Part shown: positions 1 to 10,266 of the stretch, in pieces
How the letters are laid out: each line of letters opens with the position of its first letter
Position numbering within the stretch: the first letter of the stretch is position 1
NCBI GenBank assembly: GCA_022571515.1
Contig: JACZXQ010000003.1
Span: 25,001-89,000 of the forward strand
Length of the DNA stretch: 64,000 nucleotides
Source: Gemmatimonadota bacterium
Lineage (GTDB): Bacteria; Gemmatimonadota; Gemmatimonadetes; Longimicrobiales; Gaopeijiaceae
Direction: 5' to 3'
Made by a program: the position numbers and the translations under genes
Notes under the pieces: model-generated
Seen by the model: the letters and a program-made list of their open reading frames with translations, nothing else
The model's database searches: none
Told to the model about the DNA's origin: nothing

Positions 1-200
1 TCGTCTCGTTCGGGCTCAATTACTAGTGTTCCGTTGCCAAAGTTCGCGAGCCACCAAGAGGGTCGGGGCGCCGCGGGATCAAGGCGGGACGACGCGGCGT
101 AGCCTAAGCTACGGCAAGGAGTTACAACGCCGAGCCCGCGGATGCCGCGTGCCCTCGACTGGCCGAGACACTTCGGCAACGGGACACTAGCATCCTGCCC
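1..200. other. Leading intergenic region, no gene recognised
   Basis: I see no coding signal I can defend in the first 200 bases. A short inverted repeat, CGTAGC-CTAA-GCTACG, lies near 101-116 inside a GC-rich stretch that looks like an intergenic repeat unit, but no second copy was noticed in this window. No clear promoter for the gene at 201 was found. Confidence 0.3.
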
Positions 201-1079
201 ATGAAGACCTGGGGCGCCATCGCCGCCACCAGCCTATTCCTCGCCACGCTTCCCCCACCGACGCACGGACAAGCCGGCCTGTCCAGGTGCGGGATGACGG
301 CCTTCTCCGACGCCATCACCGCACCACTCCCTCCCATGGTGTTTTGCGATGCCAATCCCGACCCCGAGGTGAGGCGGCCCGGAGTGACCAAGGCCTTTCT
401 CTACAGCCTCGTGATGCCGGGAGCAGGCCAGAAGTCCTTGGGCCAGAAGCGTGCGCTGGCCTACATCGCCCTGGAGGCGTTCGCGTGGGTCGAATTCACC
501 CGCGCCAGGAGTGACGGCGGCAACTTGAGAAATCGGTACCGGACCCTGGGGTGGGACGTGGCTCGCACATTTGGTGGCCCTCGGGTGGACGGCGACTTCG
601 CCTACTACGAGGCGCTCACGAAATTTACCCGGTCGGGGGCGTTCGACGTGGACCCGAATACGCCCGGCCTCCAGCCGGAGTCGGATCCCAGCACCTTCAA
701 TGGCAACCTATGGTCACTGGCCACGGACATTTTTTTCGTGCCGGGCACAATGCCGGGACCTGGTGATCCGCGCTTCGAGCGTGCCCTCGACTTCTACCGG
801 GAGCGCGGCTACGGAGAACAGTTTCTCTGGGACTGGACGGGCAACGAGGCCGCGCAAGCCCGCTACAAGAACCTGATCCGAGACTCGGACAGCCGCTTTC
901 ACCGCTCCTCCGTGATGGCCGGGGTGCTTCTGGCCAACCATCTCGTCAGCGCGATCGACGGCTTCCTGTCGGCCCGCGTGCGGGCAGCTACGAACGGAAC
1001 GTTGGATACGCATATTCGAGGAGTTTCGGTTGGAGTCACCGATACGCGGCTCGACGTTGGCTTCTCGATCCTCCGCTGA
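201..1079 (+). CDS. Secreted protein of unknown function (DUF5683-like)
   Basis: The 292-residue product starts with a signal peptide ending near residue 23 (ATSLFLATLPPPTHGQA). After it come a short Cys-containing segment and a conserved-looking stretch FLYSLVMPGAGQKSLGQKRA followed by a hydrophobic helix. The pattern 'PG.GQ..lGq..rg' plus small membrane helices resembles DUF5683 proteins of diderm bacteria, whose function is unknown. A second hydrophobic segment (SSVMAGVLLANHLVSAIDGF) lies near residue 235. The stop is one base before the rnr start, so the two genes are probably co-transcribed. Family assignment is tentative; the exported location is better supported. Confidence 0.6.
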   Translation: MKTWGAIAATSLFLATLPPPTHGQAGLSRCGMTAFSDAITAPLPPMVFCDANPDPEVRRPGVTKAFLYSLVMPGAGQKSLGQKRALAYIALEAFAWVEFTRARSDGGNLRNRYRTLGWDVARTFGGPRVDGDFAYYEALTKFTRSGAFDVDPNTPGLQPESDPSTFNGNLWSLATDIFFVPGTMPGPGDPRFERALDFYRERGYGEQFLWDWTGNEAAQARYKNLIRDSDSRFHRSSVMAGVLLANHLVSAIDGFLSARVRAATNGTLDTHIRGVSVGVTDTRLDVGFSILR

Positions 1080-1080
1080 C

Positions 1081-3210
1081 ATGGCACGCAAACCGCAATT
1101 CCCCGACGAATCTCGCATCCTGCAGCGCCTCCGGCGTTCTCGTAAGGGCCCCCTCAAGGCAAAAGAACTCGCGAAGGCACTCAAGGTACCGGACAGGGAG
1201 TACGGGACATTCCAAGCCCTCCTCGAGACCATGGAGAGCGACGGGAGGGTCTACCGGGTCAAGGGGAGGCGATACGCGGTTCCGGAGAAAATAAACCTCG
1301 TTGTCGGGCGGCTCACGATTACCAGGAACGGGGACGGCTTCGTCATCCCTGATGGCAAAGAGCGAGACGTCTTCGTACCGGAACCCGAGCTGGGCACCGC
1401 CATGGCCGGCGACCAGGTCGTGGTCCGCATCGAGCGGCCGCCGCGGAGAGGCAGGGCCCCTACCGGGCGGGTGATCAAGGTCCTCGAGCGCGCGCATCAG
1501 TCGATCGTGGGTTCGTTCAACGACAGCGGCCGGTTCGGGACCGTAATCCCTCGTGACCCCAAGGTGAGCCGACCGGTACTGATTCCCTCCGGTGAGGAGG
1601 GTGGCGCCTCGGCAGGCGACGTGGTCGTGGCGCGCATCACGTCGTACGGCACGAATCGATTGAATGCGACCGGAACGGTCGAGCGTGTGCTGGGCCCGGC
1701 CACCGATCCGGGCGTGGACATCCTGTCCGTGGTCTTCGGACACGGTCTCACTCTCGAGTTTCCACCCGGGGTGGAAGCAGCGGCCCGCAAGGCGTCCGCC
1801 CGTGGGGAGGGCCCGGGGGAATACCGAATCGACCGCACCGACCTGCACGTCTTCACCATCGATCCGGCGGACGCCAAGGACCACGACGACGCCCTATCCA
1901 TCAAGGCGCTCCCCAACGACCTGTGGGAGGTCGGCATCCACATCGCCGACGTCTCTTTCTTCGTGGAGGGAGGAAGCGCTCTCGATGTAGAGGCCTTGGC
2001 ACGTGGCACCAGCGTCTACTTGGTGGACCGCACCATTCCGATGCTGCCGGAGGCTCTCTCCTCAGACGCATGTTCGTTACGGCCGGACGTGGACCGGCTG
2101 GCGGTCTCCATCTTTGCGACAGTGGACGAGCACGGCCGCCTGTCGGCGCATCACTTCGAGCGTACGATCATCCGGAGTCGCCACAAGCTGAGCTACGAGA
2201 TGGCCCAGGAGGTGCTCGACGGCGACCGGGAAATCGATTCGCCGACAGAGGAAGCCCTGCGCATACTCGATCGGGTTGCCCGTTCGTTGAGGTCCCACCG
2301 CGAGGCCCGCGGCTCGTTGGACTTCGATCTGCCCGAAGCTCGGGTGGTGCTCGGGGGGCGGGGGGAAGCCCTGGATATCCGCCCCGTGGTACGCCTCGAT
2401 TCCCATCGGCTGGTGGAGGACTTCATGCTGCTCGCCAACGAGATCGTGGCCAGGGAAGCCTCGAAGCGGAAGTTGCCGGTACTCTACCGTGTGCACGACC
2501 CACCACCGTCGGACCGTGTGGAGGAGTTACGACGGTTCCTTTCCAGCATGGGTACCAAGGTGCCGAAGGGTGCCCTCACACCAAAGGACCTCCAGGCCGT
2601 TCTCCTGCAGGTAAAGGGAACCACCCGGGAAGCCCTGGTCTCCCGCGTCGTCCTGCGTTCGATGAGCCGGGCGGTCTATGACGTTCGCAACCGCGGACAT
2701 TTCGGGCTCGCGGCGGAGTGGTACGCTCATTTCACATCCCCCATTCGGCGCTATCCCGACCTTTGGACGCACCGTGTGCTCACCCGGGCCATCATCGAGT
2801 CGCGCGACGTCCCGGAGTCATGGGGCGGCGAGGTCCTCGAGCGCACGGCGCTGCGCTCGAGCCAGCGCGAGCGGGTGGCCGAGGAGGCCGAACGCGAAAG
2901 CGTGGCACTCAAGAAGATCGAGTTCATGAACCGCCACTTGGGCGAAGATTTCGAGGGCACGATATCAGGTGTCACTTCGTTCGGATTCTTCGTGTTGCTG
3001 GACACGTTTTTCGTGGATGGACTCGTACACGTGAACAGCTTGCGGGATGACTATTACGTCTACCAGGAACGAGCCTATCGACTAGTGGGTGAACGCAGTC
3101 GTAGGATATTCCGCTTGGGCGACCGTGTGCGCGTGCGGGTGGCCAGGGTCGACAAAGAGGAGAGACACATCGATTTCGTGTACGTCTCGGGACACGAAAC
3201 TAATGTTTGA
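1081..3210 (+). CDS. rnr: Ribonuclease R
   Basis: This 709-residue RNase II-superfamily exoribonuclease degrades structured RNA 3' to 5'. In order it has an N-terminal winged-helix segment (about 1-75), two cold-shock-like OB domains, the RNB catalytic domain with the metal-binding DPADAKDHDDALSI motif at about residue 261, and a C-terminal S1 domain from about 623 (FEGTISGVTSFGFFVLLD). I chose the ATG at 1081, one base after the preceding stop, because the frame further upstream overlaps gene one and adds no conserved sequence. A consensus -35 hexamer for the next gene overlaps its stop codon. Length and domain order match the family. Confidence 0.95.
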   Translation: MARKPQFPDESRILQRLRRSRKGPLKAKELAKALKVPDREYGTFQALLETMESDGRVYRVKGRRYAVPEKINLVVGRLTITRNGDGFVIPDGKERDVFVPEPELGTAMAGDQVVVRIERPPRRGRAPTGRVIKVLERAHQSIVGSFNDSGRFGTVIPRDPKVSRPVLIPSGEEGGASAGDVVVARITSYGTNRLNATGTVERVLGPATDPGVDILSVVFGHGLTLEFPPGVEAAARKASARGEGPGEYRIDRTDLHVFTIDPADAKDHDDALSIKALPNDLWEVGIHIADVSFFVEGGSALDVEALARGTSVYLVDRTIPMLPEALSSDACSLRPDVDRLAVSIFATVDEHGRLSAHHFERTIIRSRHKLSYEMAQEVLDGDREIDSPTEEALRILDRVARSLRSHREARGSLDFDLPEARVVLGGRGEALDIRPVVRLDSHRLVEDFMLLANEIVAREASKRKLPVLYRVHDPPPSDRVEELRRFLSSMGTKVPKGALTPKDLQAVLLQVKGTTREALVSRVVLRSMSRAVYDVRNRGHFGLAAEWYAHFTSPIRRYPDLWTHRVLTRAIIESRDVPESWGGEVLERTALRSSQRERVAEEAERESVALKKIEFMNRHLGEDFEGTISGVTSFGFFVLLDTFFVDGLVHVNSLRDDYYVYQERAYRLVGERSRRIFRLGDRVRVRVARVDKEERHIDFVYVSGHETNV

Positions 3211-3236
3211 CACCCTGAGCAACAGGGGTTTAGACT
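3207..3236 (+). promoter_or_regulatory. Sigma-70-like promoter for the GGDEF protein
   Basis: TTGACA at 3207-3212 is a perfect -35 and overlaps the rnr stop codon. It is followed by an 18-base spacer and TAGACT (four of six to TATAAT) at 3231-3236. Transcription would begin near 3243, about 34 bases before the candidate ATC start codon. Confidence 0.5.
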
Positions 3237-3276
3237 AGAGAACTCCTGCAATTTCACGAACTTTGGGAGTCCGACG

Positions 3277-4257
3277 ATCAGCGAGAGATCCGTAGTCTTT
3301 TTTGAACCGGGGGGAAAGGGTCCGCCCGAGCTTATCACGCGATTCAGCGCCGAACAGGGCCACCGGTTGCACACAGCGGCAACGCCGGAAATGGTGCACT
3401 CGCTGATGAATCGCTCCTTCCCAGCGTGTCTGGTCTTGGACGCCACATCGGATCCTGAGGCCGTGCTCGCACTCTGCCGGGACCTCAAGAGCGACACGTT
3501 CACGGCGATCGTGCCTGTGGTGGTGTTGACGTCTGAGGACGGCGAGGATCTTGCGGCCGAGAGTTTGCTCGCGGGAGCCGACGAGGTCGTCTCGGACCTC
3601 CTCTCGGAGCGAGAGCAGTCTTTACGCCTGGAGTTGTTGGCGCGCCGAGCGGCTCGTGACGTCGCTGTGCACCCGACAACCCGTTTGCCCGGAACGGTCC
3701 AGATCGAACGCGACCTGCAGGAGCGCCTCAACTCCGGGAAGGAGTTCGGGGTCTGCTACGCCGATCTCGATAGCTTCAAGGAGTTCAACGACCGTTACGG
3801 GTATACGCACGGCGATGGCGTCATTCTCATGCTGTCCAAGATCCTCAGGGACATGGTCAGGGCGCTCGCCCCCGGTGGGTTCGTCGGGCATATCGGCGGC
3901 GACGACTTCATCTTCAACGTGTGGGCCGAGCACCTCGAGCACACGTGCGACGAGATTATCGAACTGTTCGACGAGTTGGTGCCCTACCAGTATACCGAGG
4001 AAGATCGCAAGGCCGGGTACTTCCTTGGGAAGGATCGAAGGGGTAGTATCCATAGGATCCCGCTCATGACTCTCTCGATCGGGATCGTAACGAGCGTCGG
4101 CCAGGATTTTATACATACTGCGCAGGTCAGCGAGTTGGCGACGGAGATGAAGACATACGCCAAGACCTTTGCGGGGTCGGTCTACGTTGTAGATCGCCGG
4201 CAACAGGCTGCACTCTTCGATGCCAGAAAGAGTTCTCGATCGGGGCCATACACCTGA
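3277..4257 (+). CDS. Receiver-like/GGDEF domain protein, probable diguanylate cyclase
   Basis: The N-terminal half reads as a response-regulator-like fold (VVFFEPG, then SFPACLVLDAT and IVPVVVLTSEDG, then LLAGADEVV). The C-terminal half is a GGDEF domain, which would make cyclic di-GMP from GTP. The metal-binding segment YADLDSFKEFNDRYG is at about residue 161 and the signature is GGDDF at about 207 (3895-3909). No clear RxxD inhibitory site precedes it. The start is odd. The first conventional start in frame is TTG at 3367, but receiver-like sequence begins 30 codons earlier. An ATC at 3277 sits 7 bases after GGGAG (3265-3269) and gives a 326-residue protein. Activity is inferred; the divergent signature could mean a binding-only domain. 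Confidence 0.75.
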   Translation: MSERSVVFFEPGGKGPPELITRFSAEQGHRLHTAATPEMVHSLMNRSFPACLVLDATSDPEAVLALCRDLKSDTFTAIVPVVVLTSEDGEDLAAESLLAGADEVVSDLLSEREQSLRLELLARRAARDVAVHPTTRLPGTVQIERDLQERLNSGKEFGVCYADLDSFKEFNDRYGYTHGDGVILMLSKILRDMVRALAPGGFVGHIGGDDFIFNVWAEHLEHTCDEIIELFDELVPYQYTEEDRKAGYFLGKDRRGSIHRIPLMTLSIGIVTSVGQDFIHTAQVSELATEMKTYAKTFAGSVYVVDRRQQAALFDARKSSRSGPYT

Positions 4258-4296
4258 CATCGCGCGGTACGACTCCTTGAAACGCCCAGGTTGAGA

Positions 4297-4959
4297 ATGT
4301 CCTATTCTGTGATTTGCCCATCCTGCAACACGTCCTTCCCGGTCGATCCTCACAAGGTCCCGGAGGAGGGTGTACTGGCCCAGTGCAGTATGTGCCCGGA
4401 AGTATTCGAGGTGATGCGCCCGGATGAGTCCGAGGCTGCGCCGACGATCGAAACCGCAGCCGTGGCGGTCGAGGAGCCGCCCGTTGAGATCGGAACCCCG
4501 ACGGCTTCCATCGATCCGGAGGATTTCGTCATCGAGACCGCCGAGGGCGTGCTCCAAGAGAGCACGGATTCGCTCGGGGGGCGGGAGATAACGTTCGACG
4601 AACCGATCACTTCGCCCGAACCGGTTGCGGACGAGGCCCCCGCTGTTGAGGAAGCCCCGCCGGAGCCCGCCACACCGGAGGTTGGGCCCATTCAGTTCGG
4701 TCGCAGAGACCCCAGCGACAAAGCCAGGAGTCTGGCTCGCAGCCTCGTCTCGGACATCATTGCTTACCACAAGGACAAACACACCCAGTCCCTCGAGGCA
4801 GGCACACTCGTTGAAGACTTTGACGAAGAGGTCCAAAAATCCTGGAAGGAGTACACCGACCAGGTGGACGCCGACGTGGTCGCCGGCAGCACCTTCTTCA
4901 ACGATGCCCTCAACGACATCCTGGCCGGCGGTGAGGACGTCTTCAACTTGGACGGGTGA
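4297..4959 (+). CDS. MJ0042-type zinc-ribbon protein
   Basis: The 220-residue protein opens with a zinc ribbon, CPSCNTSFPV...CSMCPEVFEV, with two CxxC pairs about 20 residues apart, as in the MJ0042 family. A long acidic, Pro/Glu/Thr-rich linker follows (about 40-140), then a helical, charged C-terminal domain (SLVSDIIAYHKDKHTQSLEAG). There is no membrane segment. I chose ATG 4297; a TTG two codons upstream is possible. It follows the GGDEF gene by 39 bases in the same direction. Function is unknown; such ribbons are often fused to regulatory or envelope-associated proteins. Confidence 0.7.
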   Translation: MSYSVICPSCNTSFPVDPHKVPEEGVLAQCSMCPEVFEVMRPDESEAAPTIETAAVAVEEPPVEIGTPTASIDPEDFVIETAEGVLQESTDSLGGREITFDEPITSPEPVADEAPAVEEAPPEPATPEVGPIQFGRRDPSDKARSLARSLVSDIIAYHKDKHTQSLEAGTLVEDFDEEVQKSWKEYTDQVDADVVAGSTFFNDALNDILAGGEDVFNLDG

Positions 4960-4967
4960 CGATGGAA

Positions 4968-4987
4968 GCCCGGCAATCTGGCCGGGC
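4968..4987 (+). terminator. Terminator-like hairpin after the zinc-ribbon gene
   Basis: GCCCGGC (4968-4974) and GCCGGGC (4981-4987) form a perfect 7-bp stem with loop AATCTG, nine bases after the stop codon. The following bases (GTTCGGTTG) are only weakly U-rich, so termination efficiency is uncertain. Confidence 0.4.
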
Positions 4988-4993
4988 GTTCGG

Positions 4994-5022
4994 TTGATGC
5001 CCATCCGGGGCACCGGTATATT
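4994..5022 (+). promoter_or_regulatory. Promoter of prfB
   Basis: TTGATG (4994-4999), a 17-base spacer and TATATT (5017-5022) make a good sigma-70-type promoter. The start of transcription would be near 5029, just before a strong leader hairpin and 65 bases before the prfB ATG. Confidence 0.6.
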
Positions 5023-5030
5023 TCAGGTTT

Positions 5031-5058
5031 GAGGGGTCGTCCAAGCGGGCGGCCCCTC
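5031..5058 (+). promoter_or_regulatory. Strong stem-loop at the 5' end of the prfB mRNA
   Basis: GAGGGGTCGTCC and GGGCGGCCCCTC pair along 12 bp (two G-U pairs) around the tetraloop AAGC. It lies at the predicted 5' end of the transcript and is not followed by a T-run. It may stabilise the message or act in regulation; it is not a typical intrinsic terminator. Confidence 0.5.
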
Positions 5059-5093
5059 GCTCGTATTCCGGCTCACGAATACTCGGACGGACG

Positions 5094-6204
<1,111 letters not shown>

Positions 6205-6205
6205 G

Positions 6206-7732
6206 ATGAGCGACGAACTCGACCAGCTCCAACAGGTCCGCCGAGCCAAGCTGGTTAAGCTGCGGGAGAGGGGCATCGAGCCCTACGCTTATTCATTCGA
6301 ACGCAGCCACAAGGCGGCGGGCGCAGCCGATGTTTTCGCGGAAGCCGAGCGAGGGGAGACACTTTCCGAAGACGGGCACAGCGCCGAGGTCACCGTCGCG
6401 GGCCGGCTGATGAGTTATCGAGGCCATGGGAAGAGCGCCTTCGCGCACGTTGAGGACGTGTCCGGCCAGATCCAGGTCTACTTCAAGAAGAACGTGCTCG
6501 GCGACGGAGCGTACGATGATCTCGACTTGCTCGATCTGGGAGATTGGATCGGCATTCGCGGGACGTTGTTCCGCACGCGCAAGGGCGAGATCACGATTCG
6601 AGTGGATGAGTGGTCCCTGCTCTCCAAGTCCCTCCGGCCGTTGCCGCTGGGCAAGACCGAAGTCGATGAGGAAACCGGCGAGCGGGTCAGCCACGGCGGG
6701 TTTTCGGACACTGAAGTTCGGTACCGCCAGCGTTACGCGGACCTCGCCGTGCATCCTGAGGTCCGCGAGGTGTTTCGTGCCCGGGCGCGCATCATCCAGG
6801 AACTGCGGGCTTTCATGGACTCCCACGAGTTCCTGGAGGTAGAGACTCCGGCCCTCCAGCCCCTGTACGGTGGTGCCATGGCGAGGCCGTTTGTGACGCA
6901 CCACCACACGCTGGACCGGACCATGTACCTGCGCATCGCCGACGAGTTGTACCTCAAGCGTCTCATCGTCGGCGGTATGGAGCGGGTGTACGAGATCTGC
7001 AAAGACTTCAGGAACGAAGGGGTGGACCGGTTCCACAACCCCGAGTTCACCATGCTGGAATTTTACATGGCGTTCGCCGACTACCACACGCTGATGGACC
7101 TCACCGAGGCCATGCTGTCGTCCGTCGCGCGGAGTGTGACCGGCTCGACGTCCCTGGTGTACCAGGGAATGAGCATATCGCTCGAACCGCCGTTCGACCG
7201 AGTACCGATGATCGCCAGCTTGACCGAGGCCCTCGGTTTCGACGCCGCCCAAGCGACTCGAGATCAGCTCCATGCCAAGGCCAAGGAGTTGAGGCTCGAA
7301 GGCTTGGACGGTGCAGGGAAGGGGAAGCTCTTGGACAAGCTCTTCGGGGAACTGGTGCAACCCAGGCTCGTGCAGCCGACGTTCGTATTGGACCACCCTC
7401 GCGAGACCAGCCCGTTGGCCAAAGCCAAGCGGGGCGATGAGAGCGTCGTGGAACGCTTCGAGTTGTTCGTCGCCGGCGAGGAGCTCGCCAACGCCTATTC
7501 CGAGCTCAACGACCCCATTGACCAGCGTGAGCGTTTCGAGTCGCAAGCCGAGTTGCGGTCGGCAGGCGACGACGAGGCGCACGGCGTCGACGAAGACTAC
7601 CTGCGTGCCTTGGAGTATGGCATGCCGCCAACCGGAGGCCTGGGCATGGGGGTCGACCGGTTCGTGATGCTCCTCACCGATCAGGCGTCGATCCGGGATG
7701 TCATCCTGTTCCCCACCCTCAGGGACGAATGA
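6206..7732 (+). CDS. lysS: Lysyl-tRNA synthetase, class II
   Basis: This 508-residue enzyme charges tRNA-Lys. An N-terminal anticodon-binding OB domain (VAGRLMSYRGHGKSAFAHVE) is followed by the class II core. Motif 2 is EICKDFRNEGVDRFHNPEFT and motif 3 is GLGMGVDRFVM near the C terminus. The ATG starts one base after the prfB stop, and the stop overlaps the next start as ATGA, so prfB, lysS and the Lol genes are coupled. Length and motifs are typical. Confidence 0.95.
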   Translation: MSDELDQLQQVRRAKLVKLRERGIEPYAYSFERSHKAAGAADVFAEAERGETLSEDGHSAEVTVAGRLMSYRGHGKSAFAHVEDVSGQIQVYFKKNVLGDGAYDDLDLLDLGDWIGIRGTLFRTRKGEITIRVDEWSLLSKSLRPLPLGKTEVDEETGERVSHGGFSDTEVRYRQRYADLAVHPEVREVFRARARIIQELRAFMDSHEFLEVETPALQPLYGGAMARPFVTHHHTLDRTMYLRIADELYLKRLIVGGMERVYEICKDFRNEGVDRFHNPEFTMLEFYMAFADYHTLMDLTEAMLSSVARSVTGSTSLVYQGMSISLEPPFDRVPMIASLTEALGFDAAQATRDQLHAKAKELRLEGLDGAGKGKLLDKLFGELVQPRLVQPTFVLDHPRETSPLAKAKRGDESVVERFELFVAGEELANAYSELNDPIDQRERFESQAELRSAGDDEAHGVDEDYLRALEYGMPPTGGLGMGVDRFVMLLTDQASIRDVILFPTLRDE

Positions 7733-9015
7733 CTCCTCCTGACAGACCCGGCCCCCGCAGGGCTGCTCCGAACCTCGCCTGGTTCATCGCCCGGCACTAT
7801 CTCACGTCGCGCAAGATGGGGAGCCGCTTCCTGTCGTTCATCACCGTGGTTTCGATGGGCGGTGTCGTGGTAGGCGTGACCGCGCTCATCGTGGTGATCG
7901 GCGTGATGACCGGCATGCAGGAGGACCTGAGAAGCAAGATCCTCTCCTCCGCCGCCCATGTGCTCGTGCTCCAGCAGGGCAGCACGCTGCGCATGGACCA
8001 CTGGCGGGACGTGGCACGGGAAGTACGCCAGGTGGACGGTGTGGTGTCGGTAGCGCCTTTTGTCATCACCTCCGTCTCGATCGTGCGCCCAGGCTACACT
8101 CAGCCCGCCGACCTCTATGGCCTCGAGATCGACCCGGAAGCACCGGCCGCTATGGACCTGGCGGCCGACATCCAGCAAGGCGTTTTCGACCTCGAGCCGC
8201 CGGCTTCCGGCTTGCCCGCCCTCCTCATGGGAAGTCGTCTGGCCATCCGGATGGGTGTCTTTCCAGGCGATACTCTGACCATCGTGGCCTTCGAGAATCT
8301 CAAGTTCGACCCGATGGGGGTGCCGACCCCGGCCATGCGGCAGTTCGAGGTGACGGGCACGTTCACCACCGGCATGTACGACTACGACATCAAGAACGTG
8401 TACGTGCCGATGGAGGCCGCGCAGGAGTTGCTGGACATGTCTTCCAAGGACCAGGTGTCGGGTCTCGGCATCCGCACCGACGACGCGGACCGGGCGCTCG
8501 TGGTCACGTCGGAAATCCAGGACCGGTTGGGATTCGGGTACTTCGCTGAGAGTTGGATCACCCAGAACGGAGCGCTCTTTTCGGCCCTGAAGCTCGAGAA
8601 GCTCGCCATGGGATTGATCTTGGGCCTCATCGTGGTCGTGGCGGCCTTCAATATCGTGGGCATGCTGGTCATGGTCGTGGTGGATCGCACGCGCGAAATC
8701 GGCATCCTCAAATCCATGGGCATGAAAGACCGCACGATTCTGCACGTCTTCATACTCCAGGGGCTCTGGATAGGCGTCATCGGGACCGCGGTGGGCACCG
8801 CCCTCGGACTGACGGTGTCATGGCTGATCGACCGGTACGAGATCATCCCTATTCCCCCCGAGGTGTACTTCGTCGATCGCCTACCGGTATCGCTGCGCGC
8901 CACCGACGTACTCCTGATCGTCGGGGTGAGCATCCTGATCTCGTTCCTGGCCACGATCTATCCGGCGCTGCAAGCCTCCAGGCTCGAGCCCGTGGACGCG
9001 ATCCGGCATGAGTGA
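7729..9015 (+). CDS. lolC: Lipoprotein-releasing ABC transporter permease (LolC/LolE family)
   Basis: The 428-residue inner-membrane protein has the LolC/E/F layout. One N-terminal helix comes first ([23 protein letters not shown]), then a large periplasmic MacB-like domain (about 55-260). Three C-terminal helices with the FtsX core follow ([33 protein letters not shown]). With LolD it would extract mature lipoproteins from the inner membrane for transfer to the outer membrane. Only one permease gene is present, so it may work as a LolF-like homodimer; LolC versus LolE cannot be told apart here. It overlaps lysS by 4 bases and lolD by 8. Confidence 0.88.
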   Translation: MTPPDRPGPRRAAPNLAWFIARHYLTSRKMGSRFLSFITVVSMGGVVVGVTALIVVIGVMTGMQEDLRSKILSSAAHVLVLQQGSTLRMDHWRDVAREVRQVDGVVSVAPFVITSVSIVRPGYTQPADLYGLEIDPEAPAAMDLAADIQQGVFDLEPPASGLPALLMGSRLAIRMGVFPGDTLTIVAFENLKFDPMGVPTPAMRQFEVTGTFTTGMYDYDIKNVYVPMEAAQELLDMSSKDQVSGLGIRTDDADRALVVTSEIQDRLGFGYFAESWITQNGALFSALKLEKLAMGLILGLIVVVAAFNIVGMLVMVVVDRTREIGILKSMGMKDRTILHVFILQGLWIGVIGTAVGTALGLTVSWLIDRYEIIPIPPEVYFVDRLPVSLRATDVLLIVGVSILISFLATIYPALQASRLEPVDAIRHE

Positions 9016-9709
9016 CCGCGGCGGGCCGGCCCTTCGCGCCGAAGGCCTCGAGAAGTCGTATGCGGGAGCGGACGGAACAGAACTCCGCGTTCTCCAGGGG
9101 GTAGACCTGAGTGTTCAGCCAGGCGAGGCCGTGGCGGTGGTCGGCGCCAGCGGAGCGGGGAAGTCGACGCTACTCCACCTGCTCGGAGCCCTGGACCGGC
9201 CAACGCTGGGGGAAGTCTACCTGGGTGGCCGGGCCGTCTCGGACTTGGATCCTGATCAGGTAGCCGATCTCCGCAACCGGTATGCCGGATTCGTCTTCCA
9301 GTTCCACCACCTGCTGCGCGAGTTCACGGCGCACGAGAATGTGATGATGCCTGCCATGATCGCCGGTACGCCACTGACTGTGGCCGCCGAGAAGGCCATG
9401 GAACTGCTGGATGCGGTGGGCCTGGCAGATCGGGCCCAACACAAGCCGGCGGAGCTTTCGGGTGGCGAACAACAGCGTGTCGCTGTGGCGCGGGCTCTCT
9501 CGAACGACCCGGTGGTGCTGTTGGCGGACGAACCGTCGGGCAATCTGGACCGCCAGACCAGCGAGCAACTCCACGACCTCCTCTTCGAGCTTCGCGAGCG
9601 GCGGAACCTGGCCATGGTTTTGGTGACGCATAACGCCGAGTTGGCCCAGCGCACAGACCGCGTGCTCCGGCTCGAGGACGGCCGGTTACACGCGGCCGGG
9701 GGACACTAG
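9008..9709 (+). CDS. lolD: Lipoprotein-releasing ABC transporter ATP-binding protein
   Basis: The 233-residue ATPase belongs to the MacB/LolD/FtsE branch. It has Walker [12 protein letters not shown] at about 44-54, Q-loop FQFHHLL, signature [15 protein letters not shown], Walker [14 protein letters not shown] and the H-loop MVLVTHN. It overlaps the permease gene by 8 bases, which supports a Lol complex powered by this subunit. It also precedes mcsA by 5 bases in the same operon. Confidence 0.93.
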   Translation: MSDRGGPALRAEGLEKSYAGADGTELRVLQGVDLSVQPGEAVAVVGASGAGKSTLLHLLGALDRPTLGEVYLGGRAVSDLDPDQVADLRNRYAGFVFQFHHLLREFTAHENVMMPAMIAGTPLTVAAEKAMELLDAVGLADRAQHKPAELSGGEQQRVAVARALSNDPVVLLADEPSGNLDRQTSEQLHDLLFELRERRNLAMVLVTHNAELAQRTDRVLRLEDGRLHAAGGH

Positions 9710-9714
9710 AAATC

Positions 9715-10254
9715 ATGGACACCAAGAAAGTCTGCGACAAATGTGGATCCGGCGAGGCAGTCGTGCACCTGACCCAGATCAACGACAACGAAATGTCCAC
9801 GTATCACCTTTGTGAGACGTGCGCCGCGGCTAAGGGGCTCGAGACCGCGGGACACCAGGTTAACGTCCCGCTGGGCGATTTTCTGGCCCAAATAGGCGAC
9901 GAGCCGGATCGGGCAGAAGCCGGCCACGAGGCGGAAGCGTGCAGTTTTTGTGGCCTGACCTTCTCGGGTTTTCGCGAGACTGGACGACTCGGGTGCCCTC
10001 ACTGTTACACGACGTTCGAGTCCTACCTCAAAGGCCTGCTCCGCCGGGTGCACGGTAGCACGCAGCACGTTGGCAAAATCTACTTGTCTCCCGATCCGAC
10101 CAGAACGGAACTCCAAGAGCGTCTCGAACGGCTGCGCCGGAAGCTTCGCGGCGCCGTCGAGCACGAGGATTTCGAGCGTGCAGCCGAGATCCGCGACCGA
10201 ATTCGCGCCATCGAGCCCCCCGGCGTCAATCCTCCGGTGAAGTCCTCAACGTAG
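9715..10254 (+). CDS. mcsA: McsA, activator of protein arginine kinase
   Basis: The 179-residue protein carries four CxxC knuckles (CDKC, CETC, CSFC, CPHC) that would bind zinc, then a C-terminal UVR motif (EDFERAAEIRDRIRAIE). In Firmicutes, McsA binds and activates the arginine kinase McsB and links it to ClpC. Its position directly before mcsB and clpC makes the assignment firm. The upstream repressor gene ctsR, found in Firmicutes operons, is absent. Confidence 0.93.
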   Translation: MDTKKVCDKCGSGEAVVHLTQINDNEMSTYHLCETCAAAKGLETAGHQVNVPLGDFLAQIGDEPDRAEAGHEAEACSFCGLTFSGFRETGRLGCPHCYTTFESYLKGLLRRVHGSTQHVGKIYLSPDPTRTELQERLERLRRKLRGAVEHEDFERAAEIRDRIRAIEPPGVNPPVKSST

Positions 10255-10266
10255 GGACCCTCAGCC

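Noticed and set aside
101-116. Small palindrome CGTAGC-CTAA-GCTACG as a mobile repeat
   Set aside because: Only one copy was noticed in this window, so repeat or element status cannot be supported.
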